Below, in pieces: positions 34,882 to 49,300 of a stretch of DNA of 64,000 bases. Position 1 is the stretch's first letter. Every line of letters begins with the position of its first letter. The stretch lies in contig JAQFVV010006273.1 in the NCBI GenBank assembly GCA_028023455.1, forward strand, positions 3,790,142-3,854,141. Direction: 5' to 3'. The notes beneath the pieces were generated by a model, which ran no database searches, had not been told where the DNA came from, and was given only the letters and a program-made list of their open reading frames with translations. Origin of the DNA: Epiperipatus broadwayi. Its lineage: Eukaryota > Onychophora > Udeonychophora > Euonychophora > Peripatidae. The translations under genes were made by a program, and so were the position numbers.

Positions 34882-35136
34882 TTATCATTTACACAAACAT
34901 TCATTCTGCCTTATCAGGCACTGAGAAGAAAGACCATGCTGTTTCTTGATCTTAAACTCAGAGTATGCATGTTGGTGAGCAGCCCATCCATGTTTGTATA
35001 CTATATGAATAATCACATAGTAATAACAGCTGCAACAACAAGAACGTATGGAGTGGACATTAGGAATTTGCCCTGATCGGTTCCTTTAAGGCCTCCAAGA
35101 GGAATCAAAGGGTCTCCTTTCAGTTAATAGCAAACT
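34882..35136 (-). other. inverted RTE 5' UTR segment
   Basis: Reverse complement of 10777-11065: GTTAATAGCAAACT, GGAGTGGACATTAGGAATTT, CAACAACAAGAACGTATGGA-like text and CTGCCTTATCAGGCA match. It is inside the TSD and therefore part of the same insertion event. Confidence 0.85.
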
Positions 35137-35154
35137 GCAGAAACAGGCTGCCAT

Positions 35155-35900
35155 TTGATGATGTCTTTTTATTTAGGTACTTACAACTGCAGATCACTTT
35201 CAAGTGAAGGAAGATTGCAAGAATTAGAAGAAGAATTGTCTTATATTAAATGGGACATTATTGGACTTTGTGAAGTTAGAAGAAAAGATGAAGAAACAAT
35301 TGATTTAAGAAGTGGATATATACTCTATTATAAAGGCACACATATTGGAAATACAAGTGGAGTAGGATTCATTATAAATAAAAAGTGGAAGAATAATATT
35401 GTGGAGATTGATGGTGTATCAGACAGAGTGGCAAGATTAGTTATACAACTTAATAGCAGATACCAAATGCAGATAATTCAGGTTTATGCCCCAACAAGTT
35501 CTCATAGTGATGAAGTAGTAAAAGATTTTTATATGGATGTACAAAAGGCTTTTGATCAGAGTAAACAACATTTTAAAATTGTTATGGGAGACTTTAATGC
35601 TAGAATAGGTAGACAAATGAAAGATGAAATTGCTGTAGGTAATTTTGGTTATGGTAATAGAAATGAGAGAGGACATAGACTTGTGGAGTTTGCAGAAAAA
35701 GAAAAACTTTATATTATGAATTCATTTTTTGAGAAAAATGTTAAAAGGAAATGGACATGAAAACATCCAAATGAAGGTACAGCAGAATTGGATTATATTT
35801 TGACTAACAGAAAATACATATTTTAAGATTGTAATGTTCTTAATAAATTTAACACAGAAAGTGATCATCGATTAGTAAGGTGTAAGATATGTGTTAATGT
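35155..35900 (+). pseudogene. RTE copy C endonuclease
   Basis: The frame reads YLGTYNCRSLSSEGRLQ, WDIIGLCEVRRKDEE (catalytic Glu), GVGFIINKKWKNN, IIQVYAPTSSHSD, FKIVMGDFNARIGRQ (intact GDFN), TAELDYILTN and SDHRLVRCK (catalytic His). All APE-type blocks are present. A TGA at 35758 and a TAA at 35824 interrupt the C-terminal third. At about 240 residues it is the normal size for an RTE endonuclease domain. Confidence 0.9.
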
Positions 35901-36004
35901 AAAACTAGAGAGACAAAAATTATTAAGAAAACAATATTTATAGTTGATATTCCTAATCTTTAGAAACATTCTAATGAATTTAAATTACAACTTACAAATA
36001 GGTT

Positions 36005-38000
36005 TCAAGTGTTAAGAGATTTTGAACATGATTCAGATTTGAATGAAATTAATATGAAAATAACTGATACACTTTTAAAAACTGCAACAAAGATAGCTGG
36101 TAGAAAAAAGCAGCAATTGACTAATAAAATTTCTACTGAGACTAGAGAATTTATGAAGAAAAGAAGGAATATGAAGATATACAAAAATGATGTATTAAAA
36201 AGAATTGAATATCTCGAATTTTGTAAAATGGTACGGAAAAGAGTTGAAAATGATATAAAAAAGTATAACTGTAAAATAGCAAGGAAAGCTATAGTAGAAA
36301 ATAAAAGTCTCAAGAATGTTAAACAACATTTTGGTATTGGTAGGAAATTTATATCTGCAATAAGAAAAAAAGATGGAATTATTACTAAAAAGAGAGATGA
36401 CATCATGAAATTGGTAGAAGATTTTTATCAAGAATTATATAGTAATAAAGAACAAGTACCTCCTATATCTATTACATCTTCTAAATTGTTCAGAATTTTA
36501 AATGAAGAAGTGAGACATGCAATTAAATGTATGAAGAAAGAAAAGGCTCCAGGAAATGATGGAATTATAATTGATATATTAAAAGAAGCAGGTGTAGAAA
36601 TAGAAACAATTTTAGCAAAATTATATACCAAATGTCTAAATGATAAAGATGTACCAGAAGATTGAAAGAATGCAGTAATAATATTAATATTTAAAAAAGG
36701 CAATAAAGAAGATATTAGAAATTACAGACCTATCAGCCTTTTATCAGTTTTATATAAAATTTTTACCAAGATAATTACAACTCGTCTACAGAGAACTTTG
36801 GATTTCCACCAACCAAGAGAACAAGCTGGATTTAAAAGTGGTTTTAGTACAATAGATCATATACAGGTATTGAGAGAAGTCATAGAAAGGACAAATGAAT
36901 ATGAGTTGTCATTATGTTTTGGATTTGTAGATTACGAAAAGGCATTCGATTCTATACACATTTCTTCAGTGATTAAAGCATTGGATCATCAAGGTATAGA
37001 TCCAGGATATTGTCATATTTTAAAGAATATTTATAAAAATGCAACAGCAACAATTAGATTACATAATGATACTGGAAAAATCAACATTGAGAATGGTTAA
37101 GACAAGGTGACTCCATATCTCCAAAACTTTTTACAGCAGTGCTGCAAGAAGTATTTTGTGGATTAAAATGAGAAACTAATGGAGTGAAAGTAAATGGAGA
37201 GTATTTAAGTCATTTAGATTTTGCAGATGATGTAGTTGTTTTTGCAAATAATGCTCCAGAGCTGCAGGAAATGTTGCAGGAGTTAGCAGATGAAAGTAGA
37301 AAAGTAGGACTAAAGATAAATGTTAAAAAGACGAAAGTAATGTTTAATCGATTTGCTCAAAATATGAAAATAAAGATTGATTATGAAGAATTAAAAGAAG
37401 TTAACAGTTACAAATACCTTGGTCAGATTATTAATATAGATGGAAACATAATGGATGAAATTAATCATAGAATTAAACTTGGTTGGAGTGCTTTTGGTAG
37501 AAATAACTTGATACTAAAAGGAAATATGCCTATGTGTTTGAAAAGGATGGTTTTTAACAAATGTGTTTTACCAGTTCTTACTTATGGATCTGAGACTTGG
37601 ACACTTAATAGAAGAGCAATACAGAGACTTCAGACCACTCAAAGGAGTATGGAGAGATGTATGTTGGGAGTAACAAGAAGAGATTGAAAACGCAATGTAT
37701 GGGTAAGACAACAAACAGGTGTTACTGACCTTATTGAAAAAATTAAAAGATTGAAATGGAGTTGGGCTGGACATATTGCTAGAAGAGATGATAATAGATG
37801 AACAATTGAAATTTTAAACTGGATTCCAAGAGGTTGTAAAAGACCCAGAAAGAGACCACATGTGAGATGGATGGATGAAATAAGAAAATGTGCAGGGGTG
37901 TTGTGGAGAAGAGAAGCTAAAGATCGGAGAAGATGGATTAAACTTGGAGAGACCTTCATCCTGTAGTGGATTGATAATGGTTGATGATGATGATGATGAT
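36005..38000 (+). pseudogene. RTE copy C reverse transcriptase and C-terminal domain
   Basis: The lysine-rich linker opens at 36009. RT blocks are APGNDGIIIDILKEAGVE, NYRPISLLSVLYKIFTKII (36721-), EQAGFKSGFSTIDHIQVL, FGFVDYEKAFDSI (motif A, near 36935) and LSHLDFADDVVVFANN with catalytic ADD near 37220. Motif B is lost to a frameshift at about 37095. The C-terminal RTE domain then reads YKYLGQIINIDGN, VLPVLTYGSETWTLNRRAI, and RKRPHVRWMDEIRK near 37850. TGA codons at 36662, 37170 and 37800 each fall where sister copies have TGG. Confidence 0.9.
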
Positions 38001-38827
38001 GATACAAACTTGGATAGCTCTCCCATTGCTATATATTACAAGCTTCTCCAATTAATCAAGGTTAAATTGAGGGATAGACAAATCATTTTAAAATATAATG
38101 ACAAAAAAATAATGTAGAAAAACAGTTTCTGTTGATTGATGACTTGTAATTAAATGATTAAAAATTTAAGCGAAATAAAACACTTATGTCATATTTTATT
38201 CATAAAAGTAATTTTCTATGTGAATTAATAAAATACGAGCATTTAAAAAAAAAAATGCTGTATATCTTGAAAATAATACACATTGTTGTGAAGAAGTTAA
38301 ATATTGACCTAGGAGGTAGCTTTAAAATAATTTATAGTTTCCTATAAATCAGATGGAGAAAAATACATGCATAAATAAAAAATATAAAAAATAAAAGTTG
38401 AATAATTTAATATTTAGCTATCAAAAGTTAGAAAGGAATTTTGTACTTAAAACAAAAAAAATGTATTCAACAATTTAATTAAAGTTAAAGTTAATCATAA
38501 GTAAAGATAATTATATGAGTTAATTAAAGAAAAACAAAGAAAGAAAAATAGTAATTAATGGTAATCACTGAAAAGATAATAATTATAAAAAGGAAAATAT
38601 GATTAAAAATAATAAACAAACAAGCCAAGGCTTATGGGAAGGGTTTAGACAAAGACTATACAAGGAAAAAAAATGAAAACAACAATATTTATGAAATTCC
38701 AATATTCTTATCATCAGAATCAAATAGTTTATAAAATTAAAGAGTTTTTTTTAAAAAAATAATAAAAACGATCCTGTTGTAGCTTCTTATTTATCATCTA
38801 AGAATATCATTATTAAAGTATTTTTTA

Positions 38828-38961
38828 GTAAACCACTAAACATCACATAATCACCATCAGTAGGCACTAGATAGGGATTTTATGCACAAGCCTTCTGACA
38901 TCCATTGATTACTCTGGTTGGCACAGGGTGGCACTACTGTATGGAGAGTATTACCTTGTTT
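38828..38961. repeat. chimeric fragment of the hammerhead repeat family
   Basis: AAACCACTAAACATCACATA (tail, inverted) is followed without a gap by AGTAGGCACTAGAT, GCACAAGCCTTCTG, CATCCATTGATTACTCTGG, TTGGCACAGGGTGGCACTAC and TGTATGGAGAG (body, forward). The body begins immediately 3' of where the ribozyme would end, so the ribozyme itself is missing. Confidence 0.75.
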
Positions 38962-40145
38962 ATTTTTTAGTACTCATACAAATAAATTTTTCCATAATGA
39001 AAATAATGTGCTAGGCTAGTAGATATGTACCAGCTGGAATTTGAATAAGTAGCTCTACCAATTTAAGAAAAATATCTGTAAGCATTCTGAAGATGATGAA
39101 GAGTTGGAGTATAATTTATTAAATTGTGAGAGAACACATTCTCATCACTTGCAGTTGTATAACCCCACATAATCAAACAGAAGATTAACAACATTAGGAA
39201 GATTCCAACTGAATTACCTAACTGATAAAAACTAATTTTAAACATTTAAAGCATGAACCGGTCAATCTGTCTAGTAAGCTGATTAGGATTTTGTTAATTA
39301 ATTTTCAACTAAGTAAACTTCTGGCAATTCCGTTATTTTTATTATTTAATTAAATTAAATATTACCCAAAAGAATTAATTTCATTTAATTTTCAACTGCT
39401 ATTATTGGTCTAATAAATGCTACTTTTTTATAAGTCTAGTTTACATGCTTGTAAAATTTAAATAAAATATCAAAACAAAATTAATTTGGACTTTCTTAAA
39501 TTATAAATTTGTAACAAAAAGATCATAATATTTATGAATTTTGAATATAAATGTTTTAATAAAATAGATTTTAATATTAAACATTATAATATAACTTATA
39601 ACTTACTCTATCTGCTTGCATCACATTGCTGTACCATAATATTAAAAAGTGGATATTTTCTTATTCCAAGTAATAAAGACTAAAAATAATTTTGGAGAGG
39701 AAAAGTAAATAAGTAGAATGTTATTAATATGATTTTAACAATTAATTGTTTTAATTTAAATATTTCTTAGAAGAATGACAAAAAAAAAAAAAAAACATTA
39801 AAAATAATTAGATTTATTAGCAGAAAGAATCATTCTTATTTAACCTTCAATAAGAATAAGTTTAAAGAATTGCGTATTAAGAAATCTTTAAATTTTACAT
39901 AAAGCATTTTCTTTCTTTAAAAAAAAATCTCTCTCTCTACACACACACGCACACACACACACACACGAAAAAACAACACTTCTATTAATATTTCAAAACA
40001 AAATGAGTTAAATTAATATTCAAGTTATTGGCGATTTTTTATATCAGAAAAATTTGAAGTAAAATTTACTTTTGCTAAGTTAGAATGATTTACAAAACTA
40101 TTGTCGTTTTAAATATATGTCTAAATGCTACTTATTTTTTAAAAT

Positions 40146-40216
40146 ACTATTTTAAAATAATACATAAACTTTTAACCCTAAAAGTTAAAAGTTTATAAAT
40201 ATTATTTTAAAATAGT
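40146..40216. repeat. perfect-core palindrome, MITE-like
   Basis: ACTATTTTAAAATAATA...AAACTTTTAA and its complement form arms of about 32 bp around CCCT, with minor mismatches. No TSD was recognised. Confidence 0.6.
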
Positions 40217-40524
40217 TTAATGGCTTTAAAAATATAATGTTTGTTGAAAGTGTTTGTTTTTTTTTAAAATTAGCTACAGGTGTTAATTTTAAACGCACAG
40301 AATAATAACTATTTAGTCAAAAAATATAGCACTTTTTAAAAATAAGATAAGGAGTAAAAACGCATTTGTGTGGAGATTTTTTTTTTTGTAAAATCTCATT
40401 CTATGCAATTTATGTATTGACATGCTGGTGGATTCAAGAAGTAAAAGTTCCTGAATCAATCTATACCTAATTCAAATTGACATTTTGCTACTTAAACAGC
40501 ACATGAGTTTTCTGAAGCAGCTAA

Positions 40525-41345
<821 letters not shown>

Positions 41346-44300
41346 AGTCAATCTTAGCTTAAGATTAAGCTTCATGTTTCCACCTACTAATCTGTATTCA
41401 AACCCTATTTCCCATCCCGCTCCTTTTATCATGTATATATCTTTTATGTATATATTTGAGATGCACGCTTAAATTATAAAATTTTAATGTTTCACTAACA
41501 ATTTTTTAAAATTATTATTTTTTTTTTATTATTAATTATTAATTCTTTTTTATTAAAGTATTATAGGTGCGGCTCAATATATATATATAGGAGCAAAAAC
41601 TTACTAACAAAATATTGATTTTTTTAAATATTTTATTATATATCATTTATACAACTTTTCTTTTAAAGTACTTTTTCTTTCTATTAAACTGTATTGTATA
41701 AAATCCAAGACGGAAGATGTACTGTTAATTGCCCAAAAATAATTAAAGGGTTGGAAACACTATTGTTTTAATCTGGGGAAGGTATTTTTAATTAAAGTTT
41801 TTACTTAAAATGGGATTAAGATTAAAGATTTTCTTTTGCTATAAACATTTTTCTCAAATCTATTTTTAATCTGGAAATAGATTTGAATTTATTTTTGGAC
41901 GTTATCTAACAGTTGCATCTTTTAAAAACAATGAACTAAGTAATTAAAAGCATTCCAGAAATACCTGGGCAGAGTATAAAATGGCCAGGTTTTAAATCAC
42001 CAATAGATTAGCTACTATTGAGAGAACTGTATTGCTAACATACTACTCATCATTATGAAACTTAAAATGATATAGTAGTAAGTCCATCACCCTTCTCGGC
42101 CCTGTTGGGTCATCACCTTCCACGGCCATACCATTCTGCTGCCCAAGAGTGAAATAAAAGCATGACCTAAGAATTTTAGAATGCTAATAGAAGCTTGCTG
42201 TCACCAAAGAACTTGAATTTCAATTGCCATGCATGTGCCATACTTTAAATTGGACTCTTAAAATTGCAAGGTAACTTTTCAAGCTGTCACCTCAAACTAA
42301 ATGTAACCTAACTAATCTATCAAGATTTCGTCTAATGTATTATTTAACTTTGTTTTTATTTTAATATGTAATTTTCTCTTAAGTAATTTATATAAATGTA
42401 ATTCTCTCTCATATGCTCTTGACTTTTTTTAACTCTGGTGCAGTCATTTATTTATATGTATTTAGTATTTGATTTATATGTCTATTTTAATTATTAATAT
42501 GCCAATCTTACACAATCTGATGAGTTGAATTTCTAAAATCTTTTCTTTTTTTTAAGTAAACCTCCATGCATTGACAGCCCTTTACAATATAATGCATTAA
42601 TTAATACACTCACCAGATTGTTTTATGAGCCAACATTTTTATTTATGTTTTAGTATAAAAAATATATTTGTTTAACTCTGGATTTTCTACCCGGGGTGAA
42701 TTCAGAGTTTAGGCTAATTAACGCTTTGAAACCTTATTTATTTTATAAATGTTATTCAATTCTGAAAAGGTGACCTATTAGTTTTTTTTATAACTGCTAG
42801 TGTTATTTTTATATACTCTTAAAATATCAAATACAGTACTTAAATATTCTCAGTTGTTGTAAAATCCATGAAGGTGGGATTGAATTATTTTAAATAGTAG
42901 AAAAGGGAAGGGGGTAAATCTTAATGTTTCTTTTGCTAAATAAAATCTTCAAGTATATTTTAGTAAATGAAATCTAAATCTCTCTATATATGTTATAACT
43001 GCATAGCGTATTATTTGTCTAAATTATAGTACTCAAACAAGGGTCATTTATTTTAAAGCAGTAAAATTTATTCAATGTCATTAGTGACATTTATTGTTAC
43101 TGCATTACTGGAATTTGGCTATCTTTGTATATAGATATATTATGTGCTTTTAGTCTTCTAATCTGGGGGTTGTGACAAGTTTGAACCCATAGATTTCTTC
43201 TCATATCTCATTCCATAGATAGTAGAGTTATCCGAAACCACATTTATTTTGTATAAAAATACCTCTGATGGTGATTTCCATAAGTTTGGCACATGCTATG
43301 CATATCCACTGTCTTCATATAAAAAGGCCAGCATGGCAGTGATGTCCGTAGCATGCCTATCCACTTTGTCTTTCATCCAGAAGCACAACTTTTCCTGTTA
43401 TTTCGTGGTTATTAAGTTAGCACCTCAAACTTCTTCGTATATTTATTTCTTTTGCTTCATGACACAGTGTTAATGCTCTAATATTAAAAGTGCACTCTGC
43501 TCAAAAAATATATATATAAATGCCAAATATTACTAGCTAGATTAATTACTAATATTATTTTAGTTTTATTATACAATCCCATCATCGTAATTTTCTATTT
43601 ATCTGTTTAAGAGTATTTGCCTTGGGGAAAATAAAGCATTCTTCTTACCAGCACTAATTAAAGGAATTTTCATTAAGTATTGTATCCTATAACCAAATGT
43701 TTTCAAATGTATTTTATTTATTTTTACAAGCATAATGGCATGAAAATAGTTTATCTTATATCTGTAATGAATCCCAGAATGCTCCCCAAAGTAATATGCT
43801 AGTCACTGTGTTTCAGAACCGTAAATCAAAGCATTAATGGCAATATTTTGTAATTCTTTGTAATAGTTGATTGGCATCTTAACATTGGACCCACCAAAGA
43901 TGTAAGCTTATTTATCATATATTATTTAACTAATAAAGAGCATATGAGAAATAATAGCGTGAATGACACTATATAATCAGCTACCACTTGCTCATTCATG
44001 AACATACTAATGTTTGCAATTAATTTATAAATGTATAATAATTTGTCAGTATATTAAATATTTTATTGTCTAACTTATTTGAGTAGTTCAAATTCCTCTT
44101 TTCTCCACTTCCAAACATATAGCCATGCCTATATATATTTTAGTTTAGTCATAGTAATAGATGTCTCATTGTTTTCTCCACTCTGCTAGTCAGCCAGATT
44201 TAAAATTAATTCTCTTTCTGCCATCATTATTATGTTATCCATTAGGTGTTTGATCTGGAGCTTAGAGAGTGGGTTCGAATTCAGGCTGGTCTCTGACCTA

Positions 44301-44384
44301 AATCTCGGGCTTGACTGGTTTGAAATACATTTTGGGGAGTTCCAGCTCATGTTAGATGAATAAACATGTTTTGACCAGTACATT
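41346..44384. other. AT-rich non-coding stretch
   Basis: About 3 kb with no recognised coding domain, RNA gene or repeat family. Confidence 0.5.
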
Positions 44385-44794
<410 letters not shown>

Positions 44795-44921
44795 ATACCA
44801 GGGACAAAACATCCATGTATTGAATGGAACGAGTGCTTCCATAAAAAAAAATCATTAAAACTTTCAAAAGCTTTAATTAAAATTCAATTTAAAAAAATCA
44901 CTTTCAATTTTTTTTTTTTAC

Positions 44922-45350
44922 CAATAGTTGAATAGTTTTTATATGTGGCAAAGAATGAGTTTGACCAACATATTATTGGTTGATCATAAGAAGTTCAAAT
45001 AATGCTAAAATCTAATTTACAGTTAAAACTTAAGAAGGTTAGAAGCATTTGGAAGATAAAAATATATTGATAATGTATTATCTATATTTAAACTAATTAC
45101 AGTCTGATTAACTTTAAAAAAAAGAAGAATGAACAATTCAAACTCATTATTTTTTGTATGGAATTTCTGTTGACTTTCTATTTTTTTATCAACCGTTGAA
45201 TTGTTTTTATATATGGCAAAACTTGAGTTTTACTAATGCATTATTGGTTGATTATAAGAAGTTCAAACAATGCTAAAATCTAATTTATAGTTAAAAGTTA
45301 AGAATGTTAAAAGCATTTGGAAAATAAAAATATCTTGATAATTTATTTTC
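44922..45350 (+). repeat. diverged direct duplication of about 160 bp
   Basis: 44930-45080 and 45195-45350 share GTTGAAT.GTTTTTATAT, TTATTGGTTGAT.ATAAGAAG, AATGCTAAAATCTAATTTA and AGCATTTGGAA.ATAAAAATAT, with about 100 bp between them. Confidence 0.75.
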
Positions 45351-45839
45351 CGATTTACAGATAAGAGAGTTTCATATTTTCTAGATGTGTGTAATATGTA
45401 TATATTAGGCACTATTATGTAAAAATTGTTGTGACAAGTGAAATAAAAACATTATATAAAAAGATTATATAGTGTGCTTCCATTCCTAAAAAGGTCACAC
45501 TTTGTCACTGTTATTTATTTCTATCTATCCATTTGTCTAACTTTTTATCTTCTAATTAATTATTTAACCATCTAATATTTTATATATCTATTTATCTATC
45601 TTAGATTTATTTAAAGTTTTATTTTTATTAAATATATTTAAAAGTTCAAGTTCACCTCTTGAAATGTATAAATAAAAATATATGAAAAAGGCAAATGACT
45701 CTCAAGATGTATATCATGCTGAACCAGTACTCTTCTCTTGGCTTTTAAAACAATCTCTTAGACAGTAATAAAGGCACACCCAAAAATTTGTGACCTGGGT
45801 CAACTAAAGTGCACTTATTCACAAAAATACTTAAAAAAA

Positions 45840-46360
45840 TAGTATACATAAAATAAAGAGAGATTAAATTGAGTTATATCATGTTTATTTTTAATTAAAA
45901 AATAATAATAAACCTTAATTAATTTATATCTGGTTTACTTTAATAAATTGATTAGTAATAATCATTAATGTATTTGTCTGAAGTGATAGATATGAAAGTT
46001 GTGACTTCAAAAAAAATTGGCTGAATAAATAAAGTCTTGTGTTAGATATTGTGATCTAGAATCAATTAATGTATCTTAGTTTACTGTGAAATGCATTTTG
46101 AAGATCTGTTTTTGATATGTCCAAAATATGTAGTGGGAGTGGAAAATTTAAGTTAATCTAATAAAGATATTACACATATATACACACACACACACACAAA
46201 GAGATAAAGTTGAGTTAATCTCTATGTGATTTTGTTTAATTAAAAGCAGATATATTAATCTTTAACTAAGGTTTGGATATGGTCTAGAGAACTTTTACCT
46301 TAATAAATGATTAGTAATAACCATTCATGTATATATCTGAAGTGATTGATGTCAAATGTA
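45840..46360 (+). repeat. diverged direct duplication of about 160 bp
   Basis: Two copies (about 45850-46000 and 46195-46350) share AGAGAT.AA.TTGAGTTA, AATAAAT.GATTAGTAATAA and ATT.ATGTAT.T.TCTGAAGTG. A CA tract (46182-46198) precedes the second. Confidence 0.6.
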
Positions 46361-49300
46361 GAAAGTTTGATACTTGTAAATCAAACTGAGTATTTTGTCA
46401 TATTATATCTAAACTACCATGTATATGAACTTGGTTCAAATTTCAGCCAAATAAAATTTTAAAAATTTGTAGATTCTAATCAGTTATAAAAAATTTTGTT
46501 ATCTATATTATAACCAACTTAATTATTTTATCCACTATGGGTTTGTCAAGGAATAAGTAGAATTTTTCAATTAGATAATGAATGAAAAATTTCTTGAAGC
46601 ATCAATAAACATGAGCTAGTAAGTAATGTCATTTTTTCAACTGTTATTTTATGAAATGCATTTGTTTTGCACTGAATACATTTAAAGTGTCTTAATCTTT
46701 ATGTATTTATGTGATTTACAATAATTGTAATTTCTTTAATAAGAGCCTTATACTTTAATGGGTTACTGTATTTTGCATGCTATTTTCATAATTATTGAGT
46801 CTATAAGTTAGCTTTAGATTTTTGAAAAGAAAAATTATGTGCCAAAATGGTGCAAATAATATTTATTCTGACAATTTGTGATAACAAATTTTGCAAACGA
46901 AAAAGGTTATAAAATTATTATACAAATATAATCGATTTTATCATAATAGACTTTAAAGATAAAAGTTTTCAGTTGCATAAAATATTCAACCACACAACTA
47001 TAAATACACTGTATATTTATTAAGTAAACCCATATTATGTGTGTTTTATACTATATGTAGCAAATAACATATTTGTTGTAGTTATGCTCTAATAAACTAA
47101 GTTAATCTAAAAGTACTATTTTATTGCAATTTTTTTTTAGATCTTGGGATATTTCAATAATCTTACTTGCATTCACTAACAGAAGTGATTGTTTTCTATA
47201 TTCCACCAAGCTTTTTTGTATATGAGTAAATATTTTGATTTGTTGTTTAACATCTTATGAACTTACTATTTTAGCTCTGATCATAGGCATAATCTGACTT
47301 CCATTATGAAGGTTCACCGTATGTGTCTGCTTTTAATAATAAGTATTTTAGTTGTTACATTTGTAGTATAGATATCTATATGTTTTTTTAATCTCTGATT
47401 TCTTTTACTTGAATTATATTCTCTTTATTGCCATTATTAGTAAACTTATTTGAAACTGAAACCATGCTTTTATTCATAAATTTCTAAAAAATGAATCTTG
47501 TTTTCCAAGATTGTTTCTGTTTTCAACTTTTTTTTTTTGCAAATGTTGTTAAAATATTATTTGATTTTCTTTGCTGTTTCTGCAATCTTTTTTTAATGTT
47601 TTTTTTTTTTTCAAATACTATCATCATTTTAATTTTCACTTTTCATTTTTTTTTTCCAATTTTCATTATATCTTTTGATATTCATTTTAATTTTTTTGGT
47701 ATTTCATTTCAGCCAAACTACTCTGTGAATCATTTCCTTATTTTTTTAAATTCTAAAATAAAATTATCTGCTTCATCACAATTGCATTCTAAATCTTGAA
47801 TTAATTTTTTGTGTTAGTTCTAAAAAATTTAAGTATATTCCCTATGTTTTACATGAGCTTCTTCAAACTAGAAGCAATTCTTTCTTATATGTTTCACTGA
47901 TTTTTAAAATCTAAATCTGATTATAAAATTCTATCTTGCTCTTTTTTAAACAAATTATTTTATTAAATAGAATTGAATGATATTCACAGAGTCAAACTGA
48001 TATTAATTCAATACCCATGAACTATATTCTAAAAAAAAATTGGCAATATTTTTCTATCATTGAGAACCATAGATAAATTTTTATGATTTAAAATCATAAT
48101 TTGAAGATAAAATTTTACTATCTGATGAATAATGAAGCTAAATAACTTTTAAATTTTTTGCAGTTTAAGTCTTTTTAAAATATTTATATTATTAACTATT
48201 TCAAGAATTCGAACTACTATGACAGAAATATGATTTTCTCTTTTCAGAGCTCAAAATAGTGGAGACAACACTTCAATATTCTTGGAACATGAAAAGCAGT
48301 CAGTAACAAGTTCGAACCCTCCAACCCTGAGATCATATGTACCAAGAGAAATGATTGCAAAAGAAAAATAAAAGAGATGTACTTCATCATAAATGATCCA
48401 CACACCAATAATAGAAAAGACACATGTTTCTCTATTTCCAAGAAGTGGATAAGCTGATTGATCTATATATATTAAAAATTGTTTTACATATGAAGATTAA
48501 TTTGCATATATTAACATACATCATCAACAACAACACAATGTTTCTACCTCTTTGGCTATAAATATGAGGTTAAAAGACCTCAAAAGTGCTAAGCTGTTAT
48601 TTTATTTTGGTAGTTCTAACTTCATCAATGAGCATAGTATAATTACTATTATTTCTTTGATGAATGATTTATTTTTGTTGAACATATAGTTCACATCTGG
48701 ATATAATTTATTTTTCATTATAAATTGATAGCTTTTATTTTATCATTTATTAAGAAAAGTGCAAATTCTCTTAAATTATTAAATTAATACTTTATTATAT
48801 AAAACATTTGGGTCAAAAAGTGAACAAAAATGCCTGTTCTTTGAACTTGTTCAACATGAAAAAAATATAGCCAATAAATAAAATTATGTTATATTTAATG
48901 AGAGTATTCAAAATGGCTGTGTTGAAACCCTTTGTGATACTGAATTATAAATAGTTGTTAAATTTATAAATTGTAATGTTTTATTTTTTGTTATTTTTTG
49001 AGTAGCATAAAAATAAAGAAATGTATATTAATAAATCACATATTGTGGCTTTAATATAGTACAGTTGATAATAAAAATCAAAATGTGAATCTAAATATTA
49101 TTTGTCTAAAGATTTGTGATGATGGCATTTTAGTAATAATTATATTTTAATCTATGTACTATTACTAACAGTTTAATGTACTTGAAAAGTTTAAATAAAG
49201 TTTGAATTTTTCTAAAAATATTTAACATGTAATATTAGATGATTGAAATAGATTTTTAAAATAATTTAAAAAATCAGGAACTTCTAATAGAAATTTGTTA

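Larger units (their letters stand above)
34871..38011 (+). mobile_element. RTE-clade LINE copy C with 11-bp TSD and inverted 5' end
   Basis: GATACAAACTT flanks the element at 34871-34881 and 38001-38011. Inside, 34882-35136 is the RTE 5' UTR in reverse orientation (compare 10777-11065), then about 7 bp of filler. The forward element resumes at 35144 (CAGGCTGCC) and runs to a (TGATGA)n tail. The inverted 5' segment plus a deletion of about 135 bp at the joint is the signature of twin priming during target-primed reverse transcription. It is the best-preserved RTE copy here. Confidence 0.92.
38012..40524. other. AT-rich non-coding stretch
   Basis: No coding domain. It contains a hammerhead-family fragment (38828-38961), a poly-A run (39780-39795), a CA tract (39940-39967) and a palindrome (40146-40216). 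Confidence 0.55.

Noticed and set aside
35758-37802. TGA codons at Trp positions in several retroelements (four in RTE copy C, also in the PLE near 24151 and the L1-like element), suggesting TGA=Trp recoding
   Set aside because: The same elements also carry TAA and TAG stops from CAA, CAG or TAT codons and frameshifts. Ordinary C-to-T/G-to-A decay explains them, and TGG to TGA is an easy one-step change.
42518-42540. CTGATGAG as a hammerhead core
   Set aside because: No GAAA box or pairing stems in the right place. Other isolated CTGATGA matches (for example near 12150, 48116, 55740 and 60962) fail in the same way.
47491-47799. 102-codon Phe-rich frame
   Set aside because: T-rich low-complexity tract with no domain.
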